64,000 nt of DNA, from the NCBI RefSeq assembly GCF_017833525.1, contig NZ_JAFICD010000002.1, forward strand, positions 186,001-250,000. The letters run 5' to 3'. The notes below the pieces were generated by a model. The model was not told where the DNA came from. It did no database searches and saw only the letters and a list, made by a program, of their open reading frames with translations. The DNA is from Duganella sp. 1411. GTDB taxonomy: Bacteria; Pseudomonadota; Gammaproteobacteria; Burkholderiales; Burkholderiaceae_D. Within the stretch, counting starts at the first letter, position 1, and the number at the start of each line of letters is the position of its first letter. A program made the position numbers and the translations under genes. Shown piece after piece: positions 15,475 through 24,222 of this stretch.

Positions 15475-16827
15475 ATGACCACGCAGCAAGCACCAGCCAC
15501 GCGGGTACGCTGGCTTATTCTGGCCATTCTGTTTGCAGTGACCACCATCAACTACGCCGACCGCGCCACCATCGCCATCGCCGGTCCCGAGATCAAGAAG
15601 CTGCTGGGGCTGTCACCCGTGCAGATGGGCTTTGTGTTCTCCGCGTTCGCCTGGTCCTACGTGCTGGCGCAGTTGCCGGGCGGCTGGCTGCTGGACCGCT
15701 TCGGCACCAAGATCACCTATTTCTTCAGCATCTTCCTGTGGTCGCTGTTCACCATGTTGATGGGCACGGTCGGCTTCCTGACCGGCGCCGCCGCCCTGAC
15801 CGCCCTGTTCTGCCTGCGGCTGGCGGTCGGCGCGGCCGAAGCGCCCTCCTTCCCCGGCAACAGCCGGCTGGCCTCGTCGTGGTTCCCGACGGCCGAACGC
15901 GGCACGGCGGCGGCCATCTTCAACTCGGCCCAATACTTCGCCACGGTGCTGTTCGGTCCGTTGATGGGCTGGCTGGTGCACAGCTACGGCTGGCAGAGCG
16001 TGTTCTACGTCATGGGCGGGCTGGGCATCGTGATGTCGATGATCTGGATGAAAATGGTGTACGGCCCCAAGGACCACCCGCGCATCAACGCGGCCGAGCT
16101 GGCCTATATCGACGCCGGCGGCGCGCTGATCGACCTGGAAAGCAAAGACAAGGCGGTCGCCACCACCAAGCTCGACACCGGCTCGGCGATCCGCCAGCTG
16201 CTGGGCAACCGCATGCTGCTGGGCGTCTACATCGGCCAGTACTGCATCAACACGCTGACCTACTTCTTCCTGACGTGGTTCCCGGTGTATCTGGTTACCG
16301 AGCGCCACATGACGATTTTGAAGGCCGGCTTCGTCGCCGCGCTGCCGGCGGTGGCCGGCTTCCTCGGCGGCGTGCTGGGCGGCGTGATCTCGGACCGCCT
16401 GATCAAGCGCGGCTTCTCGCTGTCGGTGGCGCGCAAGACGCCGATCGTCTGCGGCCTGCTGCTGGCGATGTCCATGATCATTTGCAACTACGTTGAAACC
16501 GACTGGCTGGTCATCACGGTGATGTCGCTGGCGTTCTTCGGCAAGGGCGTCGGCGCGCTGGGCTGGGCGGTGGTGGCGGACACGTCGCCGAAGGAAGCGG
16601 GCGGCCTGAGCGGCGCCTTGTTCAACACCTTCGGCAACACGGCCGGCATCACGACGCCGATCGTGATCGGCTACATCCTGCAGGAGACCGGTTCGTTCGC
16701 CGGCGCGCTGGTCTTCGTGGGCGCCAACGCCGCCGTCGCCATCCTGTGCTATGTGCTGATGGTGGGCGAGATCAAGCGTTTCGAGTTCAAAACGCCGGTG
16801 GTCACCAAGCTGCCGCTGGCCGCGTGA
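15475..16827 (+). CDS. gudP: GudP/GarP-type D-glucarate/galactarate MFS transporter
   Basis: A 450-residue, 12-helix major facilitator of the anion:cation symporter family. It resembles E. coli GudP closely over its length (NYADRATIAIAGPEI, EAPSFPGNSRLASSWFP, YIGQYCINTLTYFFLTWFPV, GKGVGALGWAVVADTSPKE). By family it imports D-glucarate or galactarate with protons. No glucarate dehydratase or aldolase gene is adjacent, so the catabolic genes must lie elsewhere. The substrate is inferred from homology only. Confidence 0.88.
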   Translation: MTTQQAPATRVRWLILAILFAVTTINYADRATIAIAGPEIKKLLGLSPVQMGFVFSAFAWSYVLAQLPGGWLLDRFGTKITYFFSIFLWSLFTMLMGTVGFLTGAAALTALFCLRLAVGAAEAPSFPGNSRLASSWFPTAERGTAAAIFNSAQYFATVLFGPLMGWLVHSYGWQSVFYVMGGLGIVMSMIWMKMVYGPKDHPRINAAELAYIDAGGALIDLESKDKAVATTKLDTGSAIRQLLGNRMLLGVYIGQYCINTLTYFFLTWFPVYLVTERHMTILKAGFVAALPAVAGFLGGVLGGVISDRLIKRGFSLSVARKTPIVCGLLLAMSMIICNYVETDWLVITVMSLAFFGKGVGALGWAVVADTSPKEAGGLSGALFNTFGNTAGITTPIVIGYILQETGSFAGALVFVGANAAVAILCYVLMVGEIKRFEFKTPVVTKLPLAA

Positions 16828-16845
16828 TCCAGGGGCCATCTAAAC

Positions 16846-17012
16846 CACGTAGGGCGGATTAGCGAAGCGTAATCCGCCATGCATGCTCAGTCGGCGGCTC
16901 ATAAATGGCGGATTACGCGCTGCGCGCTCAAGGCCTACCGCAGGTAGGCCGCTTCATCGATGGCCCCCCCGGGGCGGATTAGCGGGCCTCGCCCGCTAAT
17001 CCGCCCCACGTG
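16846..17012. repeat. REP-like palindrome cluster (three arms)
   Basis: CACGTAGGGCGGATTAGCG... followed by two further GGCGGATTA/TAATCCGCC arms, ending CCGCCCCACGTG. It fills the gap between gudP and the convergent DUF1624 gene and may act as a bidirectional terminator or mRNA-stabilising structure. Confidence 0.85.
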
Positions 17013-17014
17013 TA

Positions 17015-18178
17015 TCAGAAGTACTTCACCCACGCCATCGTGGTGCGGCGCTTGAATTGGCCGAACGCCTTGCACGGCCAGTACATCAGCGGTATCAGCG
17101 CCGCCGACATCAGCCAGACCATCCAGTAACTGTCAAACTCGTAACGCTCGCCGTAATTGGCGCCCAACAGCGCCAGCGCCGCCTCCTGCAGCAACAGCAG
17201 CGTGAACAAGTGCAGCAGATAGTAAAACATCGGCGCGCCGCCAAACACGGCGGCCACGCGCAGCAAGCCGATGTCGCGCCCCTCCAGCCAGGCCAGCACC
17301 AGGCATCCACCACCCACCGTGACTAGCAGGAACGCCAGCGACGGCGGATACTTGGTCACGTTCAGAAACGACATCACCGTCAGCAGCGCCGTCTCGCCGG
17401 GAACCCAGTCGAGCGTCTCGCCATAGATGTTCAAGCCGCGCAGCACCAGCAGCAGCGCCAACGACACGCCGCCGGCGATCAGCAGCGTCTCGCGTCGGCG
17501 CGCCGGCGGCACCGATCCGGCGTACCACGGCCCCGCCACATAGCCGAGCAAAATCACGCCTATCCACGGCAGCAGCGGGTAGCTCACCTTGATTTTCAAC
17601 GCCCCCTCGGCCACCAGGAAACCCCGGTCGTGCAGGATCGTCCAGGGGACGTAACCCCAGCTACCCGGCTCGAACGAGATCGGCGTCAGCAGGTTGTGCC
17701 CGCACACGATGATCAATCCCATCGCCACCAGCACCTTGCGCGGCAGGCGATGCAGCAGCGCCAGCGCGATCATCGACAAGCCGATCGCCCAAATCACCTG
17801 CAGGTAGATCGTCGGCGGCGGAAAGCGTCCGCTCCAGGCCAAATTGATCACAAAGATTTCAAGCACCACCAGGAACAGTCCCCGCTTCAACAGGAAGCCG
17901 GTGGCCGGGCGCGCGCCGCCGGCCGGATGCGCGTACAGCCAGGCCGATAAGCCAGTCAGGAACACGAAGATTGGCGCGCAGAAGTGCGCCGCGAATCGGC
18001 CGAAGAACAAGGCCGGATCGATCGTGGCGATATCGAGCGGATCAGGCACCGGCCAGCGCAGGAAAAACCGTTCGCGCACGTGGTCGAGCATCATCACCAT
18101 CATCACCAGGCCGCGCATCACGTCGATCGAGGCCACGCGCGCGCCGGGCGGCGGCGACGCACTTGCATTCACACTCAT
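17015..18178 (-). CDS. DUF1624 / heparan-alpha-glucosaminide N-acetyltransferase-like membrane protein
   Basis: A 387-residue protein with about ten membrane helices. It starts with the family pattern RVASIDVMRGLVMMVMMLDHVRE and has FFGRFAAHFCAPIFVFLTGL. Family members are integral-membrane acyltransferases (HGSNAT-like) that move acyl groups across or at the membrane. It lies 21 bp after a TonB-dependent siderophore-type receptor and is likely co-transcribed with it, so it may modify the imported ligand or an envelope sugar. An in-frame GTG at 18187 is an alternative start. Confidence 0.8.
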   Translation of the reverse strand: MSVNASASPPPGARVASIDVMRGLVMMVMMLDHVRERFFLRWPVPDPLDIATIDPALFFGRFAAHFCAPIFVFLTGLSAWLYAHPAGGARPATGFLLKRGLFLVVLEIFVINLAWSGRFPPPTIYLQVIWAIGLSMIALALLHRLPRKVLVAMGLIIVCGHNLLTPISFEPGSWGYVPWTILHDRGFLVAEGALKIKVSYPLLPWIGVILLGYVAGPWYAGSVPPARRRETLLIAGGVSLALLLVLRGLNIYGETLDWVPGETALLTVMSFLNVTKYPPSLAFLLVTVGGGCLVLAWLEGRDIGLLRVAAVFGGAPMFYYLLHLFTLLLLQEAALALLGANYGERYEFDSYWMVWLMSAALIPLMYWPCKAFGQFKRRTTMAWVKYF

Positions 18179-18199
18179 AAGGCTCACTTAAACTTGGAC

Positions 18200-20296
18200 T
18201 TAGAATTGATACCGCGCTTTCAACGTGACGCGGCGCTCCTCGCCCGCCGCCACCCAGGTTTGCTGGTAGGAGCTCGGGTAGTACGTTTTGTCGAACAGGT
18301 TGTCGATGTCCAGCGACAGCCGCAGCTTGCTGGTCGGCGAATAGGACGATACCAGTTTTGCCGTCGTATAGGATGGAAGCCGGAAGGTGCTGCTGATCGC
18401 CACGTCGCCATTGCGCTCGCCAACGTAATTGAGGCCGCCGCCGAGCGAGGCGCGCGCGCCGCCCACTGTCAGCTCGCGCACCAGCAGCAGGTTGGCGCTT
18501 TGCTTGGGCACATTCGGCAGCGCGCCGCCGACCGCCAGCACGTTATCGCGCAGGACTTCGGCATCGGTGTAGGCGTAGGAGAACGATAGCCGCAGCCCGC
18601 GCGCCAGCTCTCCCGACACATCCACTTCCACGCCCTTGCTTCCCACCTCGCCGGCGGCCAGCGAGAAGTTGGTGTCCAGCGGGTTCAGGGTCAGCACGTT
18701 CTTCTTCCTGATCGAATACAGCGTCAACGTGCTGCTTAACTTACCGTCAGCGCTGTCGAACTTGATGCCTGTTTCGTAGGCGCGGCTGCTCTCGGCGGGG
18801 AACGATTCGTTGTTGATGCCGATGCCGCTGTTCGGCCGGAACGATTTGCCCGCCGACGCATACAGCGACACCTGCCGGTTCGGCTGGTACACCAGGCCGA
18901 CGCGCGGGCTGGTGGCGTCCAGCGTCTGACGATTTTGCAGCCCGTTGCGGTTGGCGTTGGTGATGGTCTGGCGGTAGGCGTCGCGCCGCACGCCCAGCAG
19001 CGCCTTCCACTGCGCGTTCAGGTCGATCTGGTCCTGCGCGTAGAACGCCGTCGACCACTGCTGCTCCCGGGTGTTGATCGACGGCCCGAGCGTGGTCGGC
19101 GCCGCGCCGCCGTAGACCGGCTGGTAGATGTCGATCGCGTAAGGGGCCGCCGCATTGGGGTTCTTGCGCAATTGGAGCCGGTCGTCGACAAAGCGATAAC
19201 CATCGACGCCGAACAGCACATTGTGGCGCACCGCGCCGGTGCTCAACTTCCCGAGAAGCTCGACCCGGCCCGACCAGTCCTGCGCCGAGAAATCCCGGTA
19301 GCGGCGCTGGCGCCACAGCGTGCGGCCGTCCGCCTGCAATGCCGAGGCCTCGGTCGAGAAGCCCTTCATCGAGCTGCTACGGTAGGCCAGCCCGCTTTGC
19401 AGCGACCAGCCATCCTTGAAGTCGTGCTGCACGAAGACCTGGTGCCCGGTCGATTTCACGGTGACCGGGCCGTCGGCCGCCTCGCCAAGAAAGCGCGAGT
19501 TCGGAATCAATCCCAGCACGCCCTTGACCGCGACCACGCCGCGATCGAAATAGGCCTGCTGCTCGAACTGCTCCAGTTCATAGGACACCGTGGTGTCGTC
19601 TGTCACGCGCCAGATCACCGACGGCGAGACCATATGGCGCTTCGACGACAGCGTGTCGCGGAAGCTGTCGCCCTTTTCATAAGCCGCGTTCAAACGGTAG
19701 GCGACGGTCTCGCTCAAAGGCCCGGTCAGGTCGGCCGCCGTGCGGTAGGTTTGATGGCTGCCGACCGATTGCTCCAGCGCGTACGACGGCTGGAACAGGG
19801 GCTTCCTGGTGGCGATGTTGACGATGCCGCCCGGCTCCCCGCGTCCATACAGCGCCGCCGCCGGGCCTTTCAGGATCTCGATGCTGTCGACGTTGGCGCC
19901 GTCGCGCAAGCCGTTGTATCCGCGGCTGGAACTGAAGCCGTTGACCAGGAAGTCGGAGCCGTAATTGGGATCGCCGGTGAAGCCGCGCACCGCGTAGCTG
20001 TCCCACACGCCGCCGAAATTGTTCTGCCGCGAGATGCCGCTGCCCAGGTCCAGCGCGTCGGCGAAGCGGCTCACGCCGGCGTCGCGCAGCATGTCGGCGG
20101 TGAGCACGCGCGCGCTTTGCGGCAGATCCCTCAGGTCCGTTTCGGTCTTGGTGGCGGCGGTCGCCGACAGGCTGCGGTAAGGCTGGCGAACGCCGGTGAC
20201 CTCGACCACGGCCGGTTCGTCGTCACTAGCGAACGCGTACAGGGGGAAAGCGGCGGCCAGGCAGATCGCCAGGCGGGAATGACGCACCATCAGCAT
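18200..20296 (-). CDS. TonB-dependent siderophore receptor
   Basis: A 698-residue outer-membrane receptor with signal peptide (LAICLAAAFPLYAFA), a plug domain (ATKTETDLRDLPQSARVLT, IEILKGPAAALYGRGEPGG) and a 22-strand barrel ending in the aromatic VTLKARYQF. The plug pattern is that of ferric-siderophore receptors. GGAG lies six bases before ATG 20296. Upstream, repeated TTGCAT/ATGCAA elements (20310-20365) are compatible with a Fur site. The DUF1624 acyltransferase gene follows directly. Confidence 0.9.
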   Translation of the reverse strand: MLMVRHSRLAICLAAAFPLYAFASDDEPAVVEVTGVRQPYRSLSATAATKTETDLRDLPQSARVLTADMLRDAGVSRFADALDLGSGISRQNNFGGVWDSYAVRGFTGDPNYGSDFLVNGFSSSRGYNGLRDGANVDSIEILKGPAAALYGRGEPGGIVNIATRKPLFQPSYALEQSVGSHQTYRTAADLTGPLSETVAYRLNAAYEKGDSFRDTLSSKRHMVSPSVIWRVTDDTTVSYELEQFEQQAYFDRGVVAVKGVLGLIPNSRFLGEAADGPVTVKSTGHQVFVQHDFKDGWSLQSGLAYRSSSMKGFSTEASALQADGRTLWRQRRYRDFSAQDWSGRVELLGKLSTGAVRHNVLFGVDGYRFVDDRLQLRKNPNAAAPYAIDIYQPVYGGAAPTTLGPSINTREQQWSTAFYAQDQIDLNAQWKALLGVRRDAYRQTITNANRNGLQNRQTLDATSPRVGLVYQPNRQVSLYASAGKSFRPNSGIGINNESFPAESSRAYETGIKFDSADGKLSSTLTLYSIRKKNVLTLNPLDTNFSLAAGEVGSKGVEVDVSGELARGLRLSFSYAYTDAEVLRDNVLAVGGALPNVPKQSANLLLVRELTVGGARASLGGGLNYVGERNGDVAISSTFRLPSYTTAKLVSSYSPTSKLRLSLDIDNLFDKTYYPSSYQQTWVAAGEERRVTLKARYQF

Positions 20297-20309
20297 AGAA
20301 ACTCCAAAG

Positions 20310-20368
20310 TAAATTCTTAACGCAATAGACTTGCATTATACATCTCGATGCAATTCAGTTGCATTAAA
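20310..20368 (-). promoter_or_regulatory. Possible Fur-regulated promoter region
   Basis: AT-rich region with a TGCAATTCAGTTGCA inverted repeat and further TTGCAT units, upstream of the siderophore receptor. It only loosely resembles a Fur box. Confidence 0.35.
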
Positions 20369-20407
20369 AAAGCGCGGGAGGCTGGCGATGCGGCGATGCC
20401 GGGTCGA

Positions 20408-20962
20408 CTATTCCGAATAAAAGCAGCGGCCGCAGGCCTGGCGGTAGCTCTCGTTGCCGCCGATGCTGATCTGCTCGCCCTCTTTCATGCGCTTGCCGTT
20501 CTGGTCGACGCGGATGTTCATCGTCGCCTTCTTGCCGCAGCTGCAGATGTTCTTGAGCTCTTCGATATCGTCGGCCAGCGCCAGCAGATAGGCCGAGCCG
20601 GGAAAAGGCTGGCCACGGAAATCGGTGCGCAGGCCGTAGCTGATGACGGGGATGCCGCGCACCTGCGCCAGCTGGTGCAATTGCTGCACTTGCGCGGTCG
20701 ACAGGAACTGCGCCTCGTCGATCAGCAGGCAGGCGATTTTTTTGTCGATTGCGAGCAGGAAGTCGGTGTCGGCGTCGAACACCTCGGTCTGGCGCTGCGG
20801 TCCCAGGCGCGACGTCACCTGCCCCACGCCGTAGCGGTTGTCGATGGCGGCGGTGAACAGGCGCACCTGCTGGCCCTGCTCTTCGTAATTATGCGCCACT
20901 TGCAACATGGCGGTGGACTTGCCCGCGTTCATCGCGGAGTATCGGAAATAGAGTTTTGCCAC
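20408..20962 (-). CDS. tdk: Thymidine kinase
   Basis: A 184-residue type II thymidine kinase: MAKLYFRYSAMNAGKSTAML with the P-loop, the DEAQFLS Walker B segment and two zinc-binding Cys pairs (ICSCGKK and CGRC). It phosphorylates thymidine for salvage. I chose GTG 20962 because GAAGG lies five bases upstream and the protein then begins like other Tdk proteins; a TTG at 20974 is the longer alternative. Confidence 0.93.
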   Translation of the reverse strand: MAKLYFRYSAMNAGKSTAMLQVAHNYEEQGQQVRLFTAAIDNRYGVGQVTSRLGPQRQTEVFDADTDFLLAIDKKIACLLIDEAQFLSTAQVQQLHQLAQVRGIPVISYGLRTDFRGQPFPGSAYLLALADDIEELKNICSCGKKATMNIRVDQNGKRMKEGEQISIGGNESYRQACGRCFYSE

Positions 20963-21125
20963 TGCAACCTTCAAAATAATGCTGTCTGAAGTGCGGGATT
21001 ATAAACCGTGGCCATGTCAGTAGCTCGCCCATTGCTTGCGTCGCCGCATAGCCCCTTCATCTACGAGACGCCCACATCGGCGGAAAAAAGCGCATACTTG
21101 CAAGAAAAGCAGCAAAGGAGACCCT

Positions 21126-22493
21126 ATGCGCACCCCCGCACTATTTACTCTGATTGGCAACACGCCACTGGTCGAGATTACCCGTCTCGACACCGGCCCT
21201 TGCCAACTGTTCCTCAAACTGGAATCGCAAAACCCCGGCGGCTCGATCAAGGACCGCATCGGCATGTCGATGATCGAGGCGGCGGAGGCCGACGGCCGCC
21301 TCCAACCCGGCGGCACCATCATCGAGGCCACCGCCGGCAACACCGGCCTCGGTCTGGCGCTGGTCGGACGGCTCAAGGGCTACCGCGTGCTGCTGGTCGT
21401 GCCGGACAAGATGTCGACCGAAAAAGTGCTGCACCTGAAGGCCCTCGGCGCCGAGGTGCGCACCACCCGCTCCGACGTCGGCAAGGGCCATCCCGAGTAC
21501 TACCAGGACTTCGCCGCGCGGCTGGCCGCCGAAACCCCGGGTGCCTGGTTCGCCGACCAGTTCAACAACCCGGCCAATCCGCTGGCGCACGAAACCACCA
21601 CCGGGCCGGAGATCTGGGAGCAAACCGGCCATGACCTCGACGCCATCGTCGTCGGCGTCGGCTCGTCCGGCACGCTGACGGGACTGACGCGCTACTTCCG
21701 CCGCGTCGCGCCGCAGGTCGAATTCGTGCTGGCCGACCCGCAAGGCTCGATCCTGACCGAATACATCGAGACCGGCCGCGTCTCCGACACCAGCGGCTCG
21801 TGGGCGGTCGAGGGCATCGGCGAGGACTTCATCCCCGCCATCGCCGACATGACCGGCGTGCGCAAGGCCTACACCATCACCGACCAGCAAAGCTTCGACA
21901 GCGCGCGCACGCTGCTGCGCGAGGAAGGCATCCCGGGCGGCTCGTCGACCGGCACGCTGCTGGCCGCCGCGCTCAAATACTGCCGCGAGCAGACCACGCC
22001 CAAACGGGTGGTCAGCTTCGTCTGCGACACCGGCACCCGCTACCTGTCGAAGGTCTACAACGACGGCTGGATGCAGGACCAGGGCCTGCTGCGGCGCCCG
22101 CAGGAGCGCGACCTGCGCGACCTGATCGGACGCCGCTACGACGCCGGCCAGGTGGTCAGCGTCTCGCCCGAGGACTCGCTGCTGATCGCCTTCAACCGCA
22201 TGCGCGCGGCCGACCTGGCGCAGCTGCCGGTGATCTCGGCCGGCCGGCTGGTGGGCATCATCGACGAATCGGACCTGCTGCTGACGGTCGACACGCAACC
22301 GGAACGCTTCGCCAACCCGGTCGGCGCGACGATGACGCGCCGTCTCGAGACCCTGCATCCATCGGCCGACCTGCACGCGCTGCGCGCCGTGCTCGATCGC
22401 GGCCTGACCGCCGTGGTGGCCGACGGCGACATCTTCTATGGCCTGATCACCCGCTTCGACTTGCTCAACCATCTCCGAAGGACACTATCTTGA
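21126..22493 (+). CDS. Cystathionine beta-synthase with CBS domain pair
   Basis: A 455-residue PLP enzyme. The PLP lysine lies in GGSIKDRIGMSM, with GNTGLGLAL and the phosphate loop SSGTLTGL. Two C-terminal CBS domains (from about residue 330) follow. It condenses serine (or an activated serine) with homocysteine to form cystathionine. AAAGGAGA precedes ATG 21126. The stop overlaps the TTG start of the gamma-lyase gene, forming a coupled reverse transsulfuration pair that makes cysteine from methionine. Confidence 0.92.
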   Translation: MRTPALFTLIGNTPLVEITRLDTGPCQLFLKLESQNPGGSIKDRIGMSMIEAAEADGRLQPGGTIIEATAGNTGLGLALVGRLKGYRVLLVVPDKMSTEKVLHLKALGAEVRTTRSDVGKGHPEYYQDFAARLAAETPGAWFADQFNNPANPLAHETTTGPEIWEQTGHDLDAIVVGVGSSGTLTGLTRYFRRVAPQVEFVLADPQGSILTEYIETGRVSDTSGSWAVEGIGEDFIPAIADMTGVRKAYTITDQQSFDSARTLLREEGIPGGSSTGTLLAAALKYCREQTTPKRVVSFVCDTGTRYLSKVYNDGWMQDQGLLRRPQERDLRDLIGRRYDAGQVVSVSPEDSLLIAFNRMRAADLAQLPVISAGRLVGIIDESDLLLTVDTQPERFANPVGATMTRRLETLHPSADLHALRAVLDRGLTAVVADGDIFYGLITRFDLLNHLRRTLS

Positions 22494-23659
22494 ACAAAAA
22501 AGCCGCTCTCTCCACGCGCGTGATCCATGCCGGCCAGTCGCCCGATCCGTCGACCGGCGCCATCATGCCGCCGATTTACGCCACCTCCACCTACGTGCAG
22601 GAGAGCCCCGGCGTGCACAAGGGCCTGGACTACGGCCGCTCGCACAATCCCACCCGCTGGGCGCTGGAGCGCTGCGTCGCCGACCTCGAAGGCGGCGCCC
22701 AGGCCTTCGCCTTCGCCTCCGGCCTGGCGGCGATAGCGACGGTGCTCGAGCTGGCCGACGCCGGCTCGCACATCATCGCCGGCGACGACATGTACGGCGG
22801 CACCTACCGCCTGTTCGAGCGGGTGCGCCGCCGCAGCGCCGGCCACGATTTCACCTATGTCGACCTGACCAACCCGGAAAACCTGCTGGCCGCGCTCAAG
22901 CCGGAGACCAAAATGGTGTGGGTCGAGACGCCGACCAATCCGATGCTCAAGCTGGCCGACCTGCAAGCCATCGCCGCCATCTGCCGCGAGCGCGGCATCA
23001 TCGCCGTGGCCGACAACACCTTCGCCAGCCCGATGGTCCAGCGCCCGCTGGAACACGGCTTCGACATCGTGGTGCATTCGGCAACCAAGTACCTCAACGG
23101 CCATTCGGACGTCATCGGCGGCATCGCCATCGTCGGCGGCGAGGCGCACCAGCAGCCGTGGCGCGAGCAATTAGGATTTTTGCAAAACTCCGTCGGCGCC
23201 ATCGCCGGCCCGTTCGACAGCTTCCTGATCCTGCGCGGGGTCAAAACGCTGGCGATCCGCATGGAACGCCACTGCCGCGGCGCGCTGGAGCTGGCGCGCT
23301 GGATGGAGCAGCAGCCGGAAATCCGCCGCGTCTATTATCCGGGGCTCGAATCGCACCCGCAGCACGCGCTGGCCAAGCGTCAGATGGACGGCTTTGGCGG
23401 CATCATCTCGATCGATTTGAACACCGACCTGGCCGGGGCGCGGCGCTTCCTCGAACATTGCCAGGTGTTCGCGCTGGCCGAAAGCCTGGGCGGCGTCGAA
23501 AGCCTGATCGAGCATCCGGCCCTGATGACCCACGCGACGATCCCGCCGGCGCAGCGCGCGGTGTTGGGAATTGGCGACGGCCTGATACGGCTGTCGGTGG
23601 GAATCGAAGATATAGAGGATTTAAGGGCCGATATTCGCGGTTCGCTCGACGCGATTTAG
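22490..23659 (+). CDS. Cystathionine gamma-lyase/synthase (Cys/Met metabolism PLP enzyme)
   Basis: A 389-residue fold-type I PLP enzyme with the PLP-lysine segment HSATKYLNGHSDVIGG and the substrate region (LDYGRSHNPTRWALE, ESLGGVESLIEHP). The start is TTG 22490, overlapping the CBS stop as TTGA, with GAAGGA upstream. Sequence alone does not separate lyase from synthase. The coupling to cystathionine beta-synthase favours gamma-lyase, the second reverse transsulfuration step. Confidence 0.9.
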   Translation: MNKKAALSTRVIHAGQSPDPSTGAIMPPIYATSTYVQESPGVHKGLDYGRSHNPTRWALERCVADLEGGAQAFAFASGLAAIATVLELADAGSHIIAGDDMYGGTYRLFERVRRRSAGHDFTYVDLTNPENLLAALKPETKMVWVETPTNPMLKLADLQAIAAICRERGIIAVADNTFASPMVQRPLEHGFDIVVHSATKYLNGHSDVIGGIAIVGGEAHQQPWREQLGFLQNSVGAIAGPFDSFLILRGVKTLAIRMERHCRGALELARWMEQQPEIRRVYYPGLESHPQHALAKRQMDGFGGIISIDLNTDLAGARRFLEHCQVFALAESLGGVESLIEHPALMTHATIPPAQRAVLGIGDGLIRLSVGIEDIEDLRADIRGSLDAI

Positions 23660-23700
23660 GTGCTAGTATCCGCAACGTGAACAATCATGCTTGAAACCAG

Positions 23701-24066
23701 ATGGAATTCGTCATCATCCTCGTCGGCGTCGTCATCATCGCCTGCGCCTACTCGATAGGCGTGGCCAGCGCCAAGCCCATACCCGGCAGCGACTTTTACA
23801 AAGTCTCGCGGGATGGCCGCGTGCTGGTCGCCGGCGGCGCCAAGGTCAACGTGCTGCGTCCGACGATCTATCCGGAGGGCTTGAAGGTGAAGCTGCGCGG
23901 CGGGGCCAGAGTCGGCGAGTTCTGGGTGCACCACCTGGTGGCCGAAACCTACCTGCCCAATCCCGAGGGACTGACCGGCGTGCGCCACCTGGACGGCAAC
24001 GTGCGCAACAACACCATCGCCAACCTGGAATGGGTCCGGCAGGAACAAACTGTGGATGCCCAGTAA
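23701..24066 (+). CDS. Membrane-anchored HNH-like protein
   Basis: A 121-residue protein with an N-terminal membrane helix (FVIILVGVVIIACAYSIGVA) and a C-terminal HNH-3-like module (WVHHLVAETYLPNPEG, RHLDGNVRNNTIANLEWV) of the type found in phage and homing endonucleases. The usual VNHIDG is VRHLDG, so the first Asn of the motif is lost. A membrane anchor on a nuclease module is unusual. It could be a degenerate DNA-binding remnant or an envelope nuclease. No strong ribosome-binding site was seen. Confidence 0.65.
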   Translation: MEFVIILVGVVIIACAYSIGVASAKPIPGSDFYKVSRDGRVLVAGGAKVNVLRPTIYPEGLKVKLRGGARVGEFWVHHLVAETYLPNPEGLTGVRHLDGNVRNNTIANLEWVRQEQTVDAQ

Positions 24067-24070
24067 CAAC

Positions 24071-24101
24071 AACTCCGGGGTCAGGTCCACCATTTCTACA
24101 C
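24071..24101 (+). repeat. 31-bp stop-codon-linked repeat, copy 2
   Basis: Identical over 31 bp to the complement of 5251-5281. It starts four bases after the stop of the HNH-like gene. Confidence 0.85.
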
Positions 24102-24187
24102 GAACCCGGCTGTAGCCCCGTAATTTAGCGTAAAGCGGCCCGCGACAGGGACCGCCGCAAGCCGTTTATTCGCCTGCGGCCCAGGCC

Positions 24188-24217
24188 GTGTAGAAATGGT
24201 GGACCTGACCCCGGAGT
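24188..24217 (-). repeat. 31-bp stop-codon-linked repeat, copy 3
   Basis: Inverted relative to 24071-24101, starting five bases after the stop of the penicillin-acylase-family gene. Copies 2 and 3 face each other across about 86 bp and could form a long hairpin in a read-through transcript. Confidence 0.85.
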
Positions 24218-24222
24218 GTTTT

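Noticed and set aside
16846..17012. The REP palindromes considered as CRISPR repeats
   Set aside because: The arms are inverted and spacers vary without unit length; no cas genes are present.
24071..24217. The facing 31-bp repeats considered as ends of an insertion sequence
   Set aside because: Only about 86 bp lie between them, there is no transposase or target duplication, and a third copy sits at 5251 in isolation.
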